A DNA stretch of 64,000 nt from Ensifer adhaerens (GCF_028993555.1 NZ_CP118610.1:2170001-2234000), one strand, 5' to 3'. Numbered from the stretch's first letter, positions 34,437-43,770 are shown. Numbers and translations are program-made. The notes: generated from the letters alone by a model not told the origin.

Positions 34437-36170
34437 TCAGGCGGCCCGTGCGTCGCCGGTGCGACGCCGTTCGCCAATGCCGCGGCTCGCCGCCTCCGTG
34501 CCCGCTTCACGCCGCTCAGCGCGGCGGTTGAGCTGGAAGCGATTGACGAGTTCGGTCAGCCTCTGTGCGCCTTCCGCCAGCCGGACGCTGACATCGGCGG
34601 TGCGGTCCACCATGCCGGCGTTCTTCTGCGTCATCGCGTCGATGTCGTTCACCGCCACGTTGATTTCGCCGAGACCGGCCGTCTGCTCGGTCGCAGCCGT
34701 CGCAATCGCCTCGATCCGAGCGTCGATCGCGGCGACAAAATTCTCGATCTCCTCAAGAGCACTGCCGGTATTGCCGACGAGGCGAACGCCTTCGGCCACC
34801 TCCGTCACCGAGTTGTGGATGAGATCCTTGATCTCCTTGGCGGCCTTGGCCGAGCGCTGGGCGAGCTCGCGCACTTCCGAGGCGACGACGGCAAAACCCT
34901 TGCCGGCATCACCGGCCCGCGCCGCCTCGACGCCGGCGTTCAGCGCCAGAAGATTGGTCTGGAAGGCGATCTCGTCGATCACGCCGATGATCTGGCTGAT
35001 CTCCTCGGACGCCGCCTTGATGCGCTGCATTGCCGTCACCGCATCACGCACCACGCCGGACGAGGCATGGGCTGACTGGCGCGCGCTCTGTACGAGCGTG
35101 CGCGTCTGCTGCGTGTTCTCGGTGGAGGTGCGCACGGAAACGGTCGCCTGCTCGAGCGCCGCCGAGGTCTGCTCCAGCGCGCTTGCCTGCTGGCGCGTGC
35201 GTTCAGACAGATGCTCGGCCGCATCCTTCATCTCGTGGCTGTTGTCGTTCAGCTCGCGGGTCTGGCGCAGTACCGCCGAAAGCGTCTCCTGGAACATACC
35301 GATCGAGGTGTTGAAATCGCGCCTGAGGCTTTCGAGTTCGCCGACAAAGGGTTCGTCCAGCGTCATGCGGATATTGCATTCGGCAAGGCGCCCAAGGCCG
35401 GCGCCGATCTCCTTCACCGCAAGCACGCGATCGGAAACGTCGAGCGCGAACTTCACGACCTTCAGCACCCGCCCCGCATCGTCGAGGATCGGGTTGTAGG
35501 AGGCCTGGATGAAGACCTTTCGCCCACCCTTGCCGACGCGCATGAACTGGTCGGTGGCAAAGCGGCCCGTCGAAAGATCGCGCCAGAAGGCGGCATATTC
35601 GGGCGAGTGGGCATAGTCCGGCTCGCAGAACAGGGAGTGATGCCGCCCGACGATCTCGCTGAGTTCGTAGCCCATCGTCTTCAGGAAGTTCTCGTTGGCG
35701 GTGATGATCTCGCCCGAAGGCGTGAACTCGATGATCGCCTGAGCGCGTGACAGCGCGTCGATCTTGCCCTGATCGTCGGTGCTCTTCGCCTTCGTCGCGG
35801 TGATGTCGGTCGCGAACTTCACCACCTTGTAGGGCCTCTTGCCCCTGAATACAGGATTGTAGGAGGCCTCGATCCAGATCTCGCGGCCACCCTTGCCGAT
35901 GCGCTTGTATTGCTGGCGGTCGTATTCACCGCGGGCAAGGCGCGCCCAGAATTCGCGATAGACGGCCGACGCCGCCTCCTCCGGCAGCACGAACATGCGG
36001 TGATGGCGGCCGACGATCTCGTTGAGCTCATAGCCCATGGCGCGGCAGAAGTTCTCGTTGGCGGTCAGGATATTGCCGGTGAGATCGAATTCGATGATCG
36101 CCTGCGACCGATTGATCGCATCGAGCATGGCTTTGGCATCGGACGAAAAAAGAGACGGCAGGCCAGTCAT
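34437..36170 (-). CDS. Soluble methyl-accepting chemoreceptor with two PAS domains
   Basis: 577 aa. Two PAS domains with PAC tails (~10-125 and ~130-245), each with the repeated pattern AIIEF..G.I.TANENF, GYEL.EIVGRHH and KVVKFA.D. The MCP signalling domain follows (~290-560) with the tip [41 protein letters not shown]. There is no membrane segment, so this is a cytoplasmic receptor, perhaps sensing redox or haem/flavin through the PAS domains. No che genes are adjacent. Confidence 0.92.
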   Translation of the reverse strand: MTGLPSLFSSDAKAMLDAINRSQAIIEFDLTGNILTANENFCRAMGYELNEIVGRHHRMFVLPEEAASAVYREFWARLARGEYDRQQYKRIGKGGREIWIEASYNPVFRGKRPYKVVKFATDITATKAKSTDDQGKIDALSRAQAIIEFTPSGEIITANENFLKTMGYELSEIVGRHHSLFCEPDYAHSPEYAAFWRDLSTGRFATDQFMRVGKGGRKVFIQASYNPILDDAGRVLKVVKFALDVSDRVLAVKEIGAGLGRLAECNIRMTLDEPFVGELESLRRDFNTSIGMFQETLSAVLRQTRELNDNSHEMKDAAEHLSERTRQQASALEQTSAALEQATVSVRTSTENTQQTRTLVQSARQSAHASSGVVRDAVTAMQRIKAASEEISQIIGVIDEIAFQTNLLALNAGVEAARAGDAGKGFAVVASEVRELAQRSAKAAKEIKDLIHNSVTEVAEGVRLVGNTGSALEEIENFVAAIDARIEAIATAATEQTAGLGEINVAVNDIDAMTQKNAGMVDRTADVSVRLAEGAQRLTELVNRFQLNRRAERREAGTEAASRGIGERRRTGDARAA

Positions 36171-36245
36171 GGAGGGCGAGACCTATAGCTAACAAATCGA
36201 AAAGGGATACATGCGAATTGTAGCTATTCGTATGATAAATTCCTT

Positions 36246-36273
36246 AAGCGATCGTTTTCGAAAACGATCGCTT
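36246..36273. promoter_or_regulatory. 28-bp perfect palindrome
   Basis: AAGCGATCGTTTTC joined directly to GAAAACGATCGCTT: 14-bp arms with no spacer. It lies 76 bp before the chemoreceptor start and 28 bp after the stop of the gene at 36302, on the shared minus strand. It could be a terminator of that gene or an operator for the chemoreceptor gene. Confidence 0.6.
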
Positions 36274-36301
36274 TGGAAACCGCCTGAAACGCCTCACACG
36301 T

Positions 36302-36817
36302 TCAAACCAGCCCGGCCTCCGCCGGGCGCCGCGTCCGGATATCGCCGACCGCCAGACCCGCCGCCAGCGCCACGATCAGCATTTCGAGCGCGAAGGACCA
36401 ATGCAGCAGGAAATTGAGATACCAGGGCTGATAGAGCGCCGGCACGTGCACGAGGTTCAACCGCAGGTCGGAGACGGGAAAGAGCCAGCGAATATCGGCA
36501 GCGATAGAATCCATCGCCAGATGCATCAGCACGCTCAGGAGACCGACGCCGACGAGGATCAGCTGCCTGCGTCGACCGGTGGCCACGAGCAGAACTGCCG
36601 CGGCCGCGGCCACCGCAAGCCAGAAGACCGGAGTGTGTACCCAGTAATCGTGATGCGGCGTGCGGCGCTGGTCGACCAGGTAGAAATAGGCGAGATCGAA
36701 ATCCGGCAGCACGGAACAGAACAACTCGACGCCGAGGATGGCGCGGGCTTGCTGGGGATTGCGACGCGCGAAGGGACGGCTCAGCAGATAGCCTGCCGGC
36801 AGATGGGCAATGAACAA
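36302..36817 (-). CDS. YdjM-like metal-dependent hydrolase-type membrane protein
   Basis: 171 aa from TTG 36817, which follows a strong GGAGGA ribosome site; other starts upstream lack one. MFIAHLPAGYLLSR with HLPAGYL, then ELFCSVLPDFDLAYFYLVDQRRTPHHDYWVHTP and LMHLAMDSIAADIRWLFP. The conserved His/Asp pattern and four hydrophobic segments fit the inner-membrane YdjM/DUF457 group often annotated as metal-dependent hydrolases. Function is unproven. Confidence 0.75.
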   Translation of the reverse strand: MFIAHLPAGYLLSRPFARRNPQQARAILGVELFCSVLPDFDLAYFYLVDQRRTPHHDYWVHTPVFWLAVAAAAAVLLVATGRRRQLILVGVGLLSVLMHLAMDSIAADIRWLFPVSDLRLNLVHVPALYQPWYLNFLLHWSFALEMLIVALAAGLAVGDIRTRRPAEAGLV

Positions 36818-36961
36818 GACGGGTCTCCTCCAGAAGCGCGAGCCGACAGCGCCGCGCGCCACATGCGACACGCACCGCCTTGACGCGAATTTTTGACGAT
36901 TTGCAACCGAACATGTCGGATTTGTGGCCGTAGCCCACAGCCGCCGGTGCTCGCCGAAACG

Positions 36962-37177
36962 CTACCAGTTTCCGGGATCTGCCGTGTGATCGATGCTGGC
37001 GAATTCGTCCGCCGCTTCCCGGTCGAGCGTCAGGCTGGTCGTGTCCTTGGCTGCATCGGTAACGGTGTAGGAGAGCGGCGCAGGTTCGCGGGTGAGAAAC
37101 TGATACATCAGAAGTGCTGCTTCCTCGGCACTATCGGCCTCGAACTCCCTGGCAACACTGACGGAAAACTTGTGCAT
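36962..37177 (-). CDS. Small hypothetical protein (71 aa)
   Basis: 71 aa, acidic (MHKFSVSVAREFEADSAEEAALLMYQFLTREPAPLSYTVTD...), no signal or membrane segment. The start is ATG 37177 with AGGGGCCGGCC before it. The composition and the end DHTADPGNW look protein-like. I do not recognise the family; the pattern of alternating hydrophobic residues could make a small beta-alpha domain. Confidence 0.55.
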   Translation of the reverse strand: MHKFSVSVAREFEADSAEEAALLMYQFLTREPAPLSYTVTDAAKDTTSLTLDREAADEFASIDHTADPGNW

Positions 37178-37246
37178 GGCCGGCCCCTGCTCTTTGTACG
37201 CTCCTATGAGATGGCGCGCCCGCGCCCGGCGTCAATGCGCCGGACG

Positions 37247-38296
37247 TCAATGCGTCACTGGCCCATCCGCCTTCTTCCAGGCGGCGATGCCGCCCTCGAT
37301 ATGGCAGGCGGTGATGAGGCCGGCCGCCTGGGCGGCCTCCACGGCCATGGCGGAGCGCTCACCATAGGCACAGTAGAAGACGATGCGCTTGCCGGTTGCC
37401 GCTGCCAGTTCGTGCAGTATGCCGCCCGAGGCAATGTTCTGCTCGAGGTCCGGATAGGGCGCGTGCAGCGAACCGGGAATGACCCCGTGCTTTTCCCGCT
37501 CCGCCTTCTCGCGCAGATCGACGAGCGCGATCTTCGCCCGGCCGCAGAGCGCCAGCGCCTCCTTTGCCGAAAGCGCCCAGCCGCGCCGCGCGATTTCGTC
37601 CTGGTGCAGGCCGATGTGAACGTTGGCCGGCACTGCCACATCCATCATCTTCGGGTTCGGCAGGTTGAGGTTGTTCATCAGGTCGACATATTCGTCGACG
37701 GATTTCACCCGCAAGCGCGGGTTGAAGTGCTTCTCTTCGCCGATGGTCGAGACCGTGTCGCCCTTGTAGTCGTGCGCCGGATAGACGAGCGTCTCGTCCG
37801 GCAGCTTCAGGAGCTTGTTGAAGATCGAGTCATACTGCTGGCGCGGGTCGCCGTTCTGGAAGTCCGTGCGCCCGGTGCCGCGGATGAGCAGCGTATCGCC
37901 GGTAAACACCCGCCGGCCCATGTCGCCGCCCATCAGGAAGGAATAGGAATCGTCGGTGTGCCCGGGCGTATAGAGCACGTCGAGGCTCAGACCCTCGATC
38001 GACACCCGGTCCCCCTCCGCCACCCGCATGGAAACGACGTCGGCCGCCGTCTGTTCGCCCATCACGGTGATGCAATGGGTCTGGTCGCGCAGCGCCCCGA
38101 GACCGGTGATGTGGTCGGCATGGAGATGGGTATCGACCGCCTTGACCAGCCTCAGGTCGAGCTCGCGGACGAGCTGCAGGTAGCGCTCGACCTTTTCCAG
38201 CACCGGATCGATGATCAGCGCCTCGCCGCCCTGCCGGCTGGCGATCAGGTAGGTGTAGGTGCCGGATACGCTGTCGAACAATTGACGGAAGATCAT
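37247..38296 (-). CDS. Persulfide dioxygenase-like MBL hydrolase fused to rhodanese
   Basis: 349 aa from ATG 38296 (AAGGAGCC ribosome site). Metallo-beta-lactamase domain: THLHADH with His57, His59, Asp61, His62; the later metal histidines in YTPGHTDD and YPAHDY; and iron-type spacing as in ETHE1/Blh. The C-terminal ~100 aa are a rhodanese domain with the active-site loop FYCAYGERS (C-x-x-G-x-R). Such fusions oxidise glutathione persulfide to sulfite and transfer sulfur, detoxifying sulfide. No BigR-type regulator or sulfide quinone reductase gene is adjacent. Confidence 0.9.
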   Translation of the reverse strand: MIFRQLFDSVSGTYTYLIASRQGGEALIIDPVLEKVERYLQLVRELDLRLVKAVDTHLHADHITGLGALRDQTHCITVMGEQTAADVVSMRVAEGDRVSIEGLSLDVLYTPGHTDDSYSFLMGGDMGRRVFTGDTLLIRGTGRTDFQNGDPRQQYDSIFNKLLKLPDETLVYPAHDYKGDTVSTIGEEKHFNPRLRVKSVDEYVDLMNNLNLPNPKMMDVAVPANVHIGLHQDEIARRGWALSAKEALALCGRAKIALVDLREKAEREKHGVIPGSLHAPYPDLEQNIASGGILHELAAATGKRIVFYCAYGERSAMAVEAAQAAGLITACHIEGGIAAWKKADGPVTH

Positions 38297-38378
38297 CGGC
38301 GGCTCCTTGGCTGACGATAACGCGGCTTCCAATTGGGGCCATCAGGCAGTCGGGGAACTGAAGAGCCCCTCGCCCTGG

Positions 38379-38458
38379 CCCTCTCCCCGCGAGCGGGGAG
38401 AGGGTAACTCGAGAGCGCGGCGCCGTCCCTTCGCCCCGCTAGCGGGGAGAAGGGACGG
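38379..38458. repeat. Two REP-like hairpins between peroxiredoxin and persulfide dioxygenase genes
   Basis: CCCTCTCCCCGC-GA-GCGGGGAGAGGG (38379-38404) is a perfect 12-bp stem. A second stem-loop at 38423-38458 begins CCGTCCCTT, contains CCCCGC-TA-GCGGGG, and ends AAGGGACGG. A related fragment with CTTCTCCCCGCAAGCGGGG occurs at 54147-54166. These are common rhizobial intergenic palindromes and could stabilise or terminate transcripts. Confidence 0.72.
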
Positions 38459-38568
38459 CAGGCGGATGAGGGGCATTTTCCTTACCACACGGTTGAAGCC
38501 TATTTGCCTCGCCGCGCGGATGAGGGGCATCCCCTCGCCACGCCGCACCGATACGTGTCGGCCCAGTC

Positions 38569-39231
38569 TCAGCCCTTCGGCTGCGGCACGATGCGGATAT
38601 AGGGCTTCGGAGCCTTCCAGCCTTCCGGATAGACCTTGCGGGCATCCTCGTCGCTGACGGAGCCGGCGATGATGACGTCGTCGCCCTGCTTCCAGTTCAC
38701 CGGTGTGGCCACCTTGTGCTTGGCGGTCAGTTGCAGCGAGTCGATCACGCGCAGCACCTCGTCGAAGTTGCGGCCGGTGGTCATCGGATAGATGAGAACC
38801 AGCTTGATCTTCTTGTCCGGACCGATGACGAAGACGTTGCGCACTGTCTGGTTGTCGGCCGGCGTGCGCTTGGTCGGGTCGCCGGAAACCGGCGCCGGCA
38901 GCATGCCGTAGAGCTTCGACACGGTGTAATCGACGTCGGCGATCATCGGGAAGTTCGGCGCATGGCCTTGCGTTTCCTCGATGTCGGCGGCCCAGCCGGC
39001 ATGGCGGTCGAGCGGATCGACCGAAAGCCCGATGATCTTGACGCCGCGCCGGTCGAATTCCGGCTTGATGCGCGCCATGTAGCCGAGTTCGGTGGTGCAG
39101 ACGGGCGTGTAGTCCTTGGGGTGCGAGAACAGGACCGCCCAGGAGTCGCCGATCCAGTCGTGAAACTGGATCGTGCCATCGGTCGTTCCGACCTCGAAGT
39201 CCGGTGCGAGGTCATTGATTGCAAGCGTCAC
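38569..39231 (-). CDS. 1-Cys peroxiredoxin (Prx6 family)
   Basis: 220 aa from GTG 39231, preceded by GGAGGGTATC; a TTG at 39243 would place the start inside the ribosome site. Peroxidatic Cys45 lies in HPKDYTPVCTTELG. The long C-terminal part (APVSGDPTKRTPADNQTVRNVFVIGPDKKIKLVLIYPMTTGRNFDEVLRVIDSLQL) is characteristic of Prx6. It reduces peroxides, using glutathione or another thiol as resolving partner. It is followed at 272 bp by the persulfide dioxygenase gene on the same strand. Confidence 0.93.
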   Translation of the reverse strand: MTLAINDLAPDFEVGTTDGTIQFHDWIGDSWAVLFSHPKDYTPVCTTELGYMARIKPEFDRRGVKIIGLSVDPLDRHAGWAADIEETQGHAPNFPMIADVDYTVSKLYGMLPAPVSGDPTKRTPADNQTVRNVFVIGPDKKIKLVLIYPMTTGRNFDEVLRVIDSLQLTAKHKVATPVNWKQGDDVIIAGSVSDEDARKVYPEGWKAPKPYIRIVPQPKG

Positions 39232-39562
39232 GATACCCTCCAATGTGTGTGAGCGCTGCGCCCGCCCGGGCGCGATGGGAGCACTCTATTTTCTTGACAG
39301 CGCCGCGTCCGGCAAGGTGCCGAAAGGCCGCTGCAATCCTCTGCTTTCGTCCATTGTTTACGCTCCGGCGACGGCCGCGCGGAGGAAAAATTCCTTTAGA
39401 AAATCAAATCATTACAGTGGCCATGGATCGCGCCGGAAAGCCCGGCGCCAAGGCGCGAGGCCCAGTGTGCCACTTTTGCCGTTTAAGGCAACCGGAAAGA
39501 CGGGCGCCATGGCCGTCAGATCGCACTCCGGCGCGCCCTCCTGGCGTCCGGCTTGAAGGAAC
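39232..39562. other. Intergenic region with a diverged repeat-like segment
   Basis: About 330 bp. A sequence at 39297-39337 (GACAGCGCCGCGTCC ... GCCGCTGCAAT) resembles a decayed copy of the palindromic intergenic repeat. The rest has no gene that I can support. Confidence 0.4.
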
Positions 39563-40552
39563 CTAGCTTTCCTGCAGCAGGGCGCAGAACGTCGCGAGAT
39601 CGACATTGCCGCCGCTGATCACGATGCCCACTCTTTGCCCGGCACAGGGAAGCACGCCCTGCAGCACCGCCGCCGCCGCCAGGCAGCCGGTCGGCTCCAC
39701 GATCATCTTCATGCGCTCGGCAAAGAAGCGCATGGTCTCGACGAGCTGGGCGTCGCTCACCGTGGCGATCTCGCCGACATCGCGCTTGAGGATCGGGAAA
39801 TTGTGCTCGCCGATATGGTTGGTCAGCGCGCCGTCGGCGATCGATTTCGGTACCGGGATATGAACGATCTCGCCCTTCCTGAGCGACTGCTGGCCGTCAT
39901 TGCCGGCCTCCGGCTCGACCCCGACGATGACCGCTCCGGGCGAACGCTCTTTGGCGCTGAGTGCCGTACCGGCGAGCAGGCCCCCGCCGCCGAGCGGCGT
40001 CACGATCAGGTCGAGTTCGCCCACCTCCTCGATCAGTTCCAGGACCGCCGTGCCCTGCCCGGCGATCACGTCCGGATGGTCGAAGGGCGGGATGAGGACG
40101 GCGCCGCGCTCGGCCGCCAGCTTTGCGCTGATTGCCGACCGGTCCTCGGTATAGCGGTCATAGAACACGACATCGGCGCCATAGCCACGGGTCGCCGCCA
40201 CCTTCATTTCGGGCGCATCCTTCGGCATTACGATCGTCGCGGCAACGCCCTGCAGCCGTGCGGCATAGGCGATCGCCTGCGCATGGTTGCCGGAGGAGAA
40301 GGCGACGACGCCCCGCTTCTGGCCGCTTTCCTGCAGCGCCGCGATCGCATTGTAGGCACCGCGGAACTTGAAGGCGCCGGCGCGCTGGAAATTTTCCGCC
40401 TTGAAGAAAAGCCGTGCCCCGCTGGCAGCGTCCGCCGTGCGCGAGGTCAGAACAGGCGTTCGGTGGGCGACCCCGGCAATGCGGTTGCGGGCCTTCTGCA
40501 CGTCGTCGAATGTCGGAAGGCGCAATGCCTCGTCTGCCGCTGAAACTGCCAT
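39563..40552 (-). CDS. Threonine/serine dehydratase (fold-type II PLP enzyme)
   Basis: 329 aa from ATG 40552 (CAGGGAGAG before it). PLP-Lys62 lies in AGAFKFRGAYNA; the substrate loop is SSGNHAQAI; the glycine-rich phosphate cradle is GGGGLLAGTA. The length matches catabolic threonine dehydratases without an ACT regulatory domain, or serine racemases. It deaminates L-threonine/L-serine to a 2-oxoacid and ammonia. An in-frame ATG at 40576 is possible. Confidence 0.9.
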   Translation of the reverse strand: MAVSAADEALRLPTFDDVQKARNRIAGVAHRTPVLTSRTADAASGARLFFKAENFQRAGAFKFRGAYNAIAALQESGQKRGVVAFSSGNHAQAIAYAARLQGVAATIVMPKDAPEMKVAATRGYGADVVFYDRYTEDRSAISAKLAAERGAVLIPPFDHPDVIAGQGTAVLELIEEVGELDLIVTPLGGGGLLAGTALSAKERSPGAVIVGVEPEAGNDGQQSLRKGEIVHIPVPKSIADGALTNHIGEHNFPILKRDVGEIATVSDAQLVETMRFFAERMKMIVEPTGCLAAAAVLQGVLPCAGQRVGIVISGGNVDLATFCALLQES

Positions 40553-40624
40553 CAAGTCTCTCCCTGAGCCTGCCACTTCGGAGGCTATTGAAGACCGCCA
40601 TACAAGGCAAGGTCGTCAACCCGG

Positions 40625-41185
40625 TTACCCATTTTTGGGCGGAACCGCGCAATAGTGATCGACCGCGAAGCTGAAAAGCACCTTCAGCATGAAGAGGGCC
40701 GACACCACCATCATCGGCGGCGTCAGAGCAGGCAGAAACGGCAGGCCGGTAAGGCCGGCCGCTAGCAGCAGCCCGCCGACAAAGGTCTGTGTGCCGCGCC
40801 CCGCAAGCAGATTGACGATCGCCGCGCCGGCAATCGTATAGGCCCAGACGGCGACCGCAGCACCGAGCCCGGTGCCGACGAGCAGCGCGACAATGACCAC
40901 ATGGAAGTGAATCGCGATGAAGATCCAGCGATTGCGCGGCCGCGCCGCGTAGAAGTCGTTGGTCGAGGGCGTGAAATTGGCGACGCAGCCGGCGGCGATG
41001 TCGAGCACGAGGACGAGCGCCAGTGCCGCCCGCCACCAGGCAAGCTCCGCCAGCATTGGTGTTGCCGATAGCGCAAAGATGGCCGCGACAGCAACGCCGA
41101 AGAGGAGGATCGCCAGCAGATAGGCCGGCGGCTGCGCTTCACCGAACACGTCATGAAGCTGGGGAGGGATGCGAACGGATCTCAT
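40625..41185 (-). CDS. Membrane protein of unknown function
   Basis: 186 aa from ATG 41185 (GTG at 41194 also possible). Five hydrophobic segments: AYLLAILLFGVAVAAIFAL, AALALVLVLDIAAGCVANF, IAIHFHVVIVALLVGTGLGAAVAVWAYTIAG, FVGGLLLAAGLTGLPFLPAL, MMVVSALFMLKVLFSFAV. I do not recognise the family. A partial match to the shared 17-bp element (GCTAACCGTAACGCG, 41249-41263) lies about 65 bp before the start, but with changes. Confidence 0.75.
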   Translation of the reverse strand: MRSVRIPPQLHDVFGEAQPPAYLLAILLFGVAVAAIFALSATPMLAELAWWRAALALVLVLDIAAGCVANFTPSTNDFYAARPRNRWIFIAIHFHVVIVALLVGTGLGAAVAVWAYTIAGAAIVNLLAGRGTQTFVGGLLLAAGLTGLPFLPALTPPMMVVSALFMLKVLFSFAVDHYCAVPPKNG

Positions 41186-41328
41186 GAAGGCCACACCGCC
41201 ACACTGAAGGGTTGCTCACTATGTGCGGACACAGCCGTGACGCAAGCAGCTAACCGTAACGCGAGGCCGGTTGCGACCTTGGCCTCACCCCTGTTTGCAG
41301 GCGTCAGCTTACGGGCCGGTTACCAGCA

Positions 41329-42012
41329 CTAGCTTGCGACCCTCCTGACGGCCGTCATGATCTCCGCGGCGCTCGGGAACACGCCCAGTTCGTCGGGGCC
41401 GAACCGCGCCTCGATCTCGCTCCAGCTGATGATGCCGGCTGCATCGACCAGGAAGTGGCCGACCAGTTGCGTGCCGTGTTCGGCGAAGATGCGCAGATCG
41501 GTCTCGTCCGGCTCGAAGCCTTCGCGTGCATTGATCAACTCATTGGCCTGCATCGGATGCATCGGTTCGGCAAGTTCGCCTGTCGGGTTGATGCGCGCCG
41601 CCGCGAAATCGGCGGGCCGCGTGCGGTAGGGCCATTCCGGTGTCTCCGTGCTTTCGGGCGGAAGCAGGGCCGCATGCGGCGCGCCGAAATCCCTGTGCGT
41701 CTGGCAGTCCGGATCCGCAAGGACCGTGACCGGCGTCGGCTGGAAACGGAAATAGAGGCGCGCCCGCTCGACCGGCGTGTTGACCACCGCCAGCGTTTCC
41801 ACACCGACAGCGCGCAATGCCGGCTCGACGGCGGAAAACTGCCGCATCTGGCGCCGGCAGAACGGGCAGTGCAGGCCGCGGAACAGGCCGATCAGAAACG
41901 GCCGGCCGCGAAGGCTCGCAAGCGAAACCGGATCGTCCCGATTGGCGCTTGCAAGTTCGAAGGCGGGTGCGGGTTGCCCCGGCTGCAAAGGCTGCACTCT
42001 CCGGTCTGCCAT
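41329..42012 (-). CDS. AhpC/TSA-type peroxiredoxin-like protein with CPFC motif
   Basis: 227 aa from ATG 42012 (AGGAGG ribosome site). The thioredoxin fold shows LIGLFRGLHCPFCRRQMRQFS with Cys49 and Cys52 (CPFC), placed where AhpC/TSA proteins have their peroxidatic Cys. The rest (VERARLYFRFQPTPVTVLADPDCQTHRDFGAPH... HGTQLVGHFLVDAAGIISWSEIEAR) matches the 'peroxiredoxin-like' group with a CxxC. It is probably a peroxide or disulfide reductase; the substrate is not known. Confidence 0.87.
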   Translation of the reverse strand: MADRRVQPLQPGQPAPAFELASANRDDPVSLASLRGRPFLIGLFRGLHCPFCRRQMRQFSAVEPALRAVGVETLAVVNTPVERARLYFRFQPTPVTVLADPDCQTHRDFGAPHAALLPPESTETPEWPYRTRPADFAAARINPTGELAEPMHPMQANELINAREGFEPDETDLRIFAEHGTQLVGHFLVDAAGIISWSEIEARFGPDELGVFPSAAEIMTAVRRVAS

Positions 42013-42198
42013 CGGACTCGCCTCCTGATTACGCCATACTTTCGTAAATCCGCGAAAATTGATCCCGACTTGCACACGCCCATACATGCGAGCGTCGCCG
42101 CCACGGACCCGTTGCCCCTGTACCGGTTGCCCGTGGGCCGCACCAACAAGACTATAGCGGAGATGACACCGCCGCACTACGGCGCGGCGCGGCGCCCT

Positions 42199-43695
42199 TT
42201 AGTCGTCCCAGCGCAGCAACATCTTGGCAAGTTCCGCCACGCCCTTGCCGATCTCCGCCGCCTCGAGGCTGGCATAACCCATGACGATCCCCGCCCGATC
42301 GGGCCGATGTTCGGCTTCATCCGCACAGTAGAGCGGCGAGATCGGATAGAGGCCGATGCCCGCTGCCCGCGCCCGCGCGATCAGCCCTCCCTCCCGCGCC
42401 CTTTCTATCCGCTCGAACCAGACGACGACATGCAGCCCGGCATCGGCGCCCGATATCGTCACCTGGTCGCCGAGTTCCGTCTTGAGCGCCTGAAGCAGCG
42501 CCTCGCGGCGGCGGCCATTGCTGCGCCGGCTCCGGCGGATGTGGCGTTCATAGGCCCCGCTTGCAATCATGGCCGCCAGTGCCTCCTGTTCGAGGCTGGG
42601 CGAATGGCGGTCGGCGAGCTGCTTGGCGGCGGCGAGGACGGGGTAAAGCGGCGGCGGCACGACGAGATAACCGAGCCGGAGCATCGGCGACAGGCTCTTC
42701 GAGATCGTGCCGAGATAGAGGACATTCTCCGCATGGGCCATCGTCTGCAGCGGCGGGATCGGCCGGATGTCATAACGATATTCGCCGTCGTAATCGTCTT
42801 CGATCACATAGGCGCCACTGCGTTCCGACCACGCGAGAAGCTCCTGCCGTCGGCGGGCCGAGAGCACGCTGCCGAGCGGAAACTGATGCGAGGGCGTGAC
42901 ATAGGCGAGCTTCACAGCTTCGAGCCCTGCGAGCGCCTCGGTTCGTAGCCCCTCCTCGTCGACGGCAATCGGAACGACGTTCGCGCCGGCGGCCGCAAAG
43001 ACCCGGCGCGCCATGACGTAACCGGGATCTTCGATCGCGACCCGGTCGCCGGGATCGACGAGCACACGGGCGGCGAGGTCCAGCCCCTGCTGCGAGCCGT
43101 TGACGATGATGATCTGATCCGGCGTGCACCTGAGCCCGCGCGCGCGCCAGAGATAGGCCTGAAGCGCCGAGCGCAATTCCGCCGAGCCACCGGGGTCGTC
43201 ATAGGCGAGCCGCAGTTGGCGCCGCCGAAGTGCGGCGTTGACCGCCCGCCGCCAGGCCTCAGCCGGAAAATCGGCAGCCGACAAGTCGCCATAGCGAAAA
43301 TCGGCGATCAACCCACCGGACAGAGGCGGCACCCAGGTCGGCCCGTCGCCAAGGGCCGCTCCAAAGCGCGACAGGCGAACGGATGCTGCCGGTCTCGGCG
43401 CAGACCGAGAAGGCGTGCCTGCGGGAAGCGGCTTGGCACCCGCATGCGCATGCAGCAGCGCCACCCGTGAAGGCGCACCCTGGCGGCTTTCCAGAAAACC
43501 CTCGGAAAGAAGCTGCTCATAGGCCGCTGTCACCGTGGTGCGCGAGACGCCGAGCTCGGCCGCCAGCGCGCGCGTCGACGGCAGCCGATCTTTTGGGCCA
43601 TAGGTGCCGCCGAGGATCTGCGCCTTCAGCGCCTCATAGATCCGCCGGGTTGTCCCGCCCCTCGCCTCGTCCTTTTCCGTTGCCAACTGGCCCAC
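42199..43695 (-). CDS. MocR/GntR-type regulator with aminotransferase-like domain
   Basis: 498 aa. The N-terminal GntR winged helix is RIYEALKAQILGGTYGPKDRLPSTRALAAELGVSRTTVTAAYEQLLSEGFLESRQG. The rest is a fold-I aminotransferase-like domain with the PLP-lysine in LYLGTISKSLSPMLRLGYLV and VIEDDYDGEYRYD. MocR regulators use PLP as effector. The divergent gene at 43771 encodes a PaiB-type FMN-binding protein, and paired operator repeats lie between them, so that gene is the likely target. Confidence 0.92.
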   Translation of the reverse strand: MGQLATEKDEARGGTTRRIYEALKAQILGGTYGPKDRLPSTRALAAELGVSRTTVTAAYEQLLSEGFLESRQGAPSRVALLHAHAGAKPLPAGTPSRSAPRPAASVRLSRFGAALGDGPTWVPPLSGGLIADFRYGDLSAADFPAEAWRRAVNAALRRRQLRLAYDDPGGSAELRSALQAYLWRARGLRCTPDQIIIVNGSQQGLDLAARVLVDPGDRVAIEDPGYVMARRVFAAAGANVVPIAVDEEGLRTEALAGLEAVKLAYVTPSHQFPLGSVLSARRRQELLAWSERSGAYVIEDDYDGEYRYDIRPIPPLQTMAHAENVLYLGTISKSLSPMLRLGYLVVPPPLYPVLAAAKQLADRHSPSLEQEALAAMIASGAYERHIRRSRRSNGRRREALLQALKTELGDQVTISGADAGLHVVVWFERIERAREGGLIARARAAGIGLYPISPLYCADEAEHRPDRAGIVMGYASLEAAEIGKGVAELAKMLLRWDD

Positions 43696-43707
43696 TCATT
43701 TATGCAG

Positions 43708-43735
43708 AAACTGGATATTCGTTCAGGTCCAGTTT
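43708..43735. promoter_or_regulatory. Operator-like inverted repeat between MocR and PaiB genes
   Basis: AAACTGGA (43708-43715) and TCCAGTTT (43728-43735) are perfect inverted 8-bp arms, 12 bp apart, between the divergent starts. MocR regulators bind paired sites of this kind (family knowledge). Confidence 0.55.
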
Positions 43736-43770
43736 GCATCTATGACAGGACAGGCACAAGGAGCGAGATC

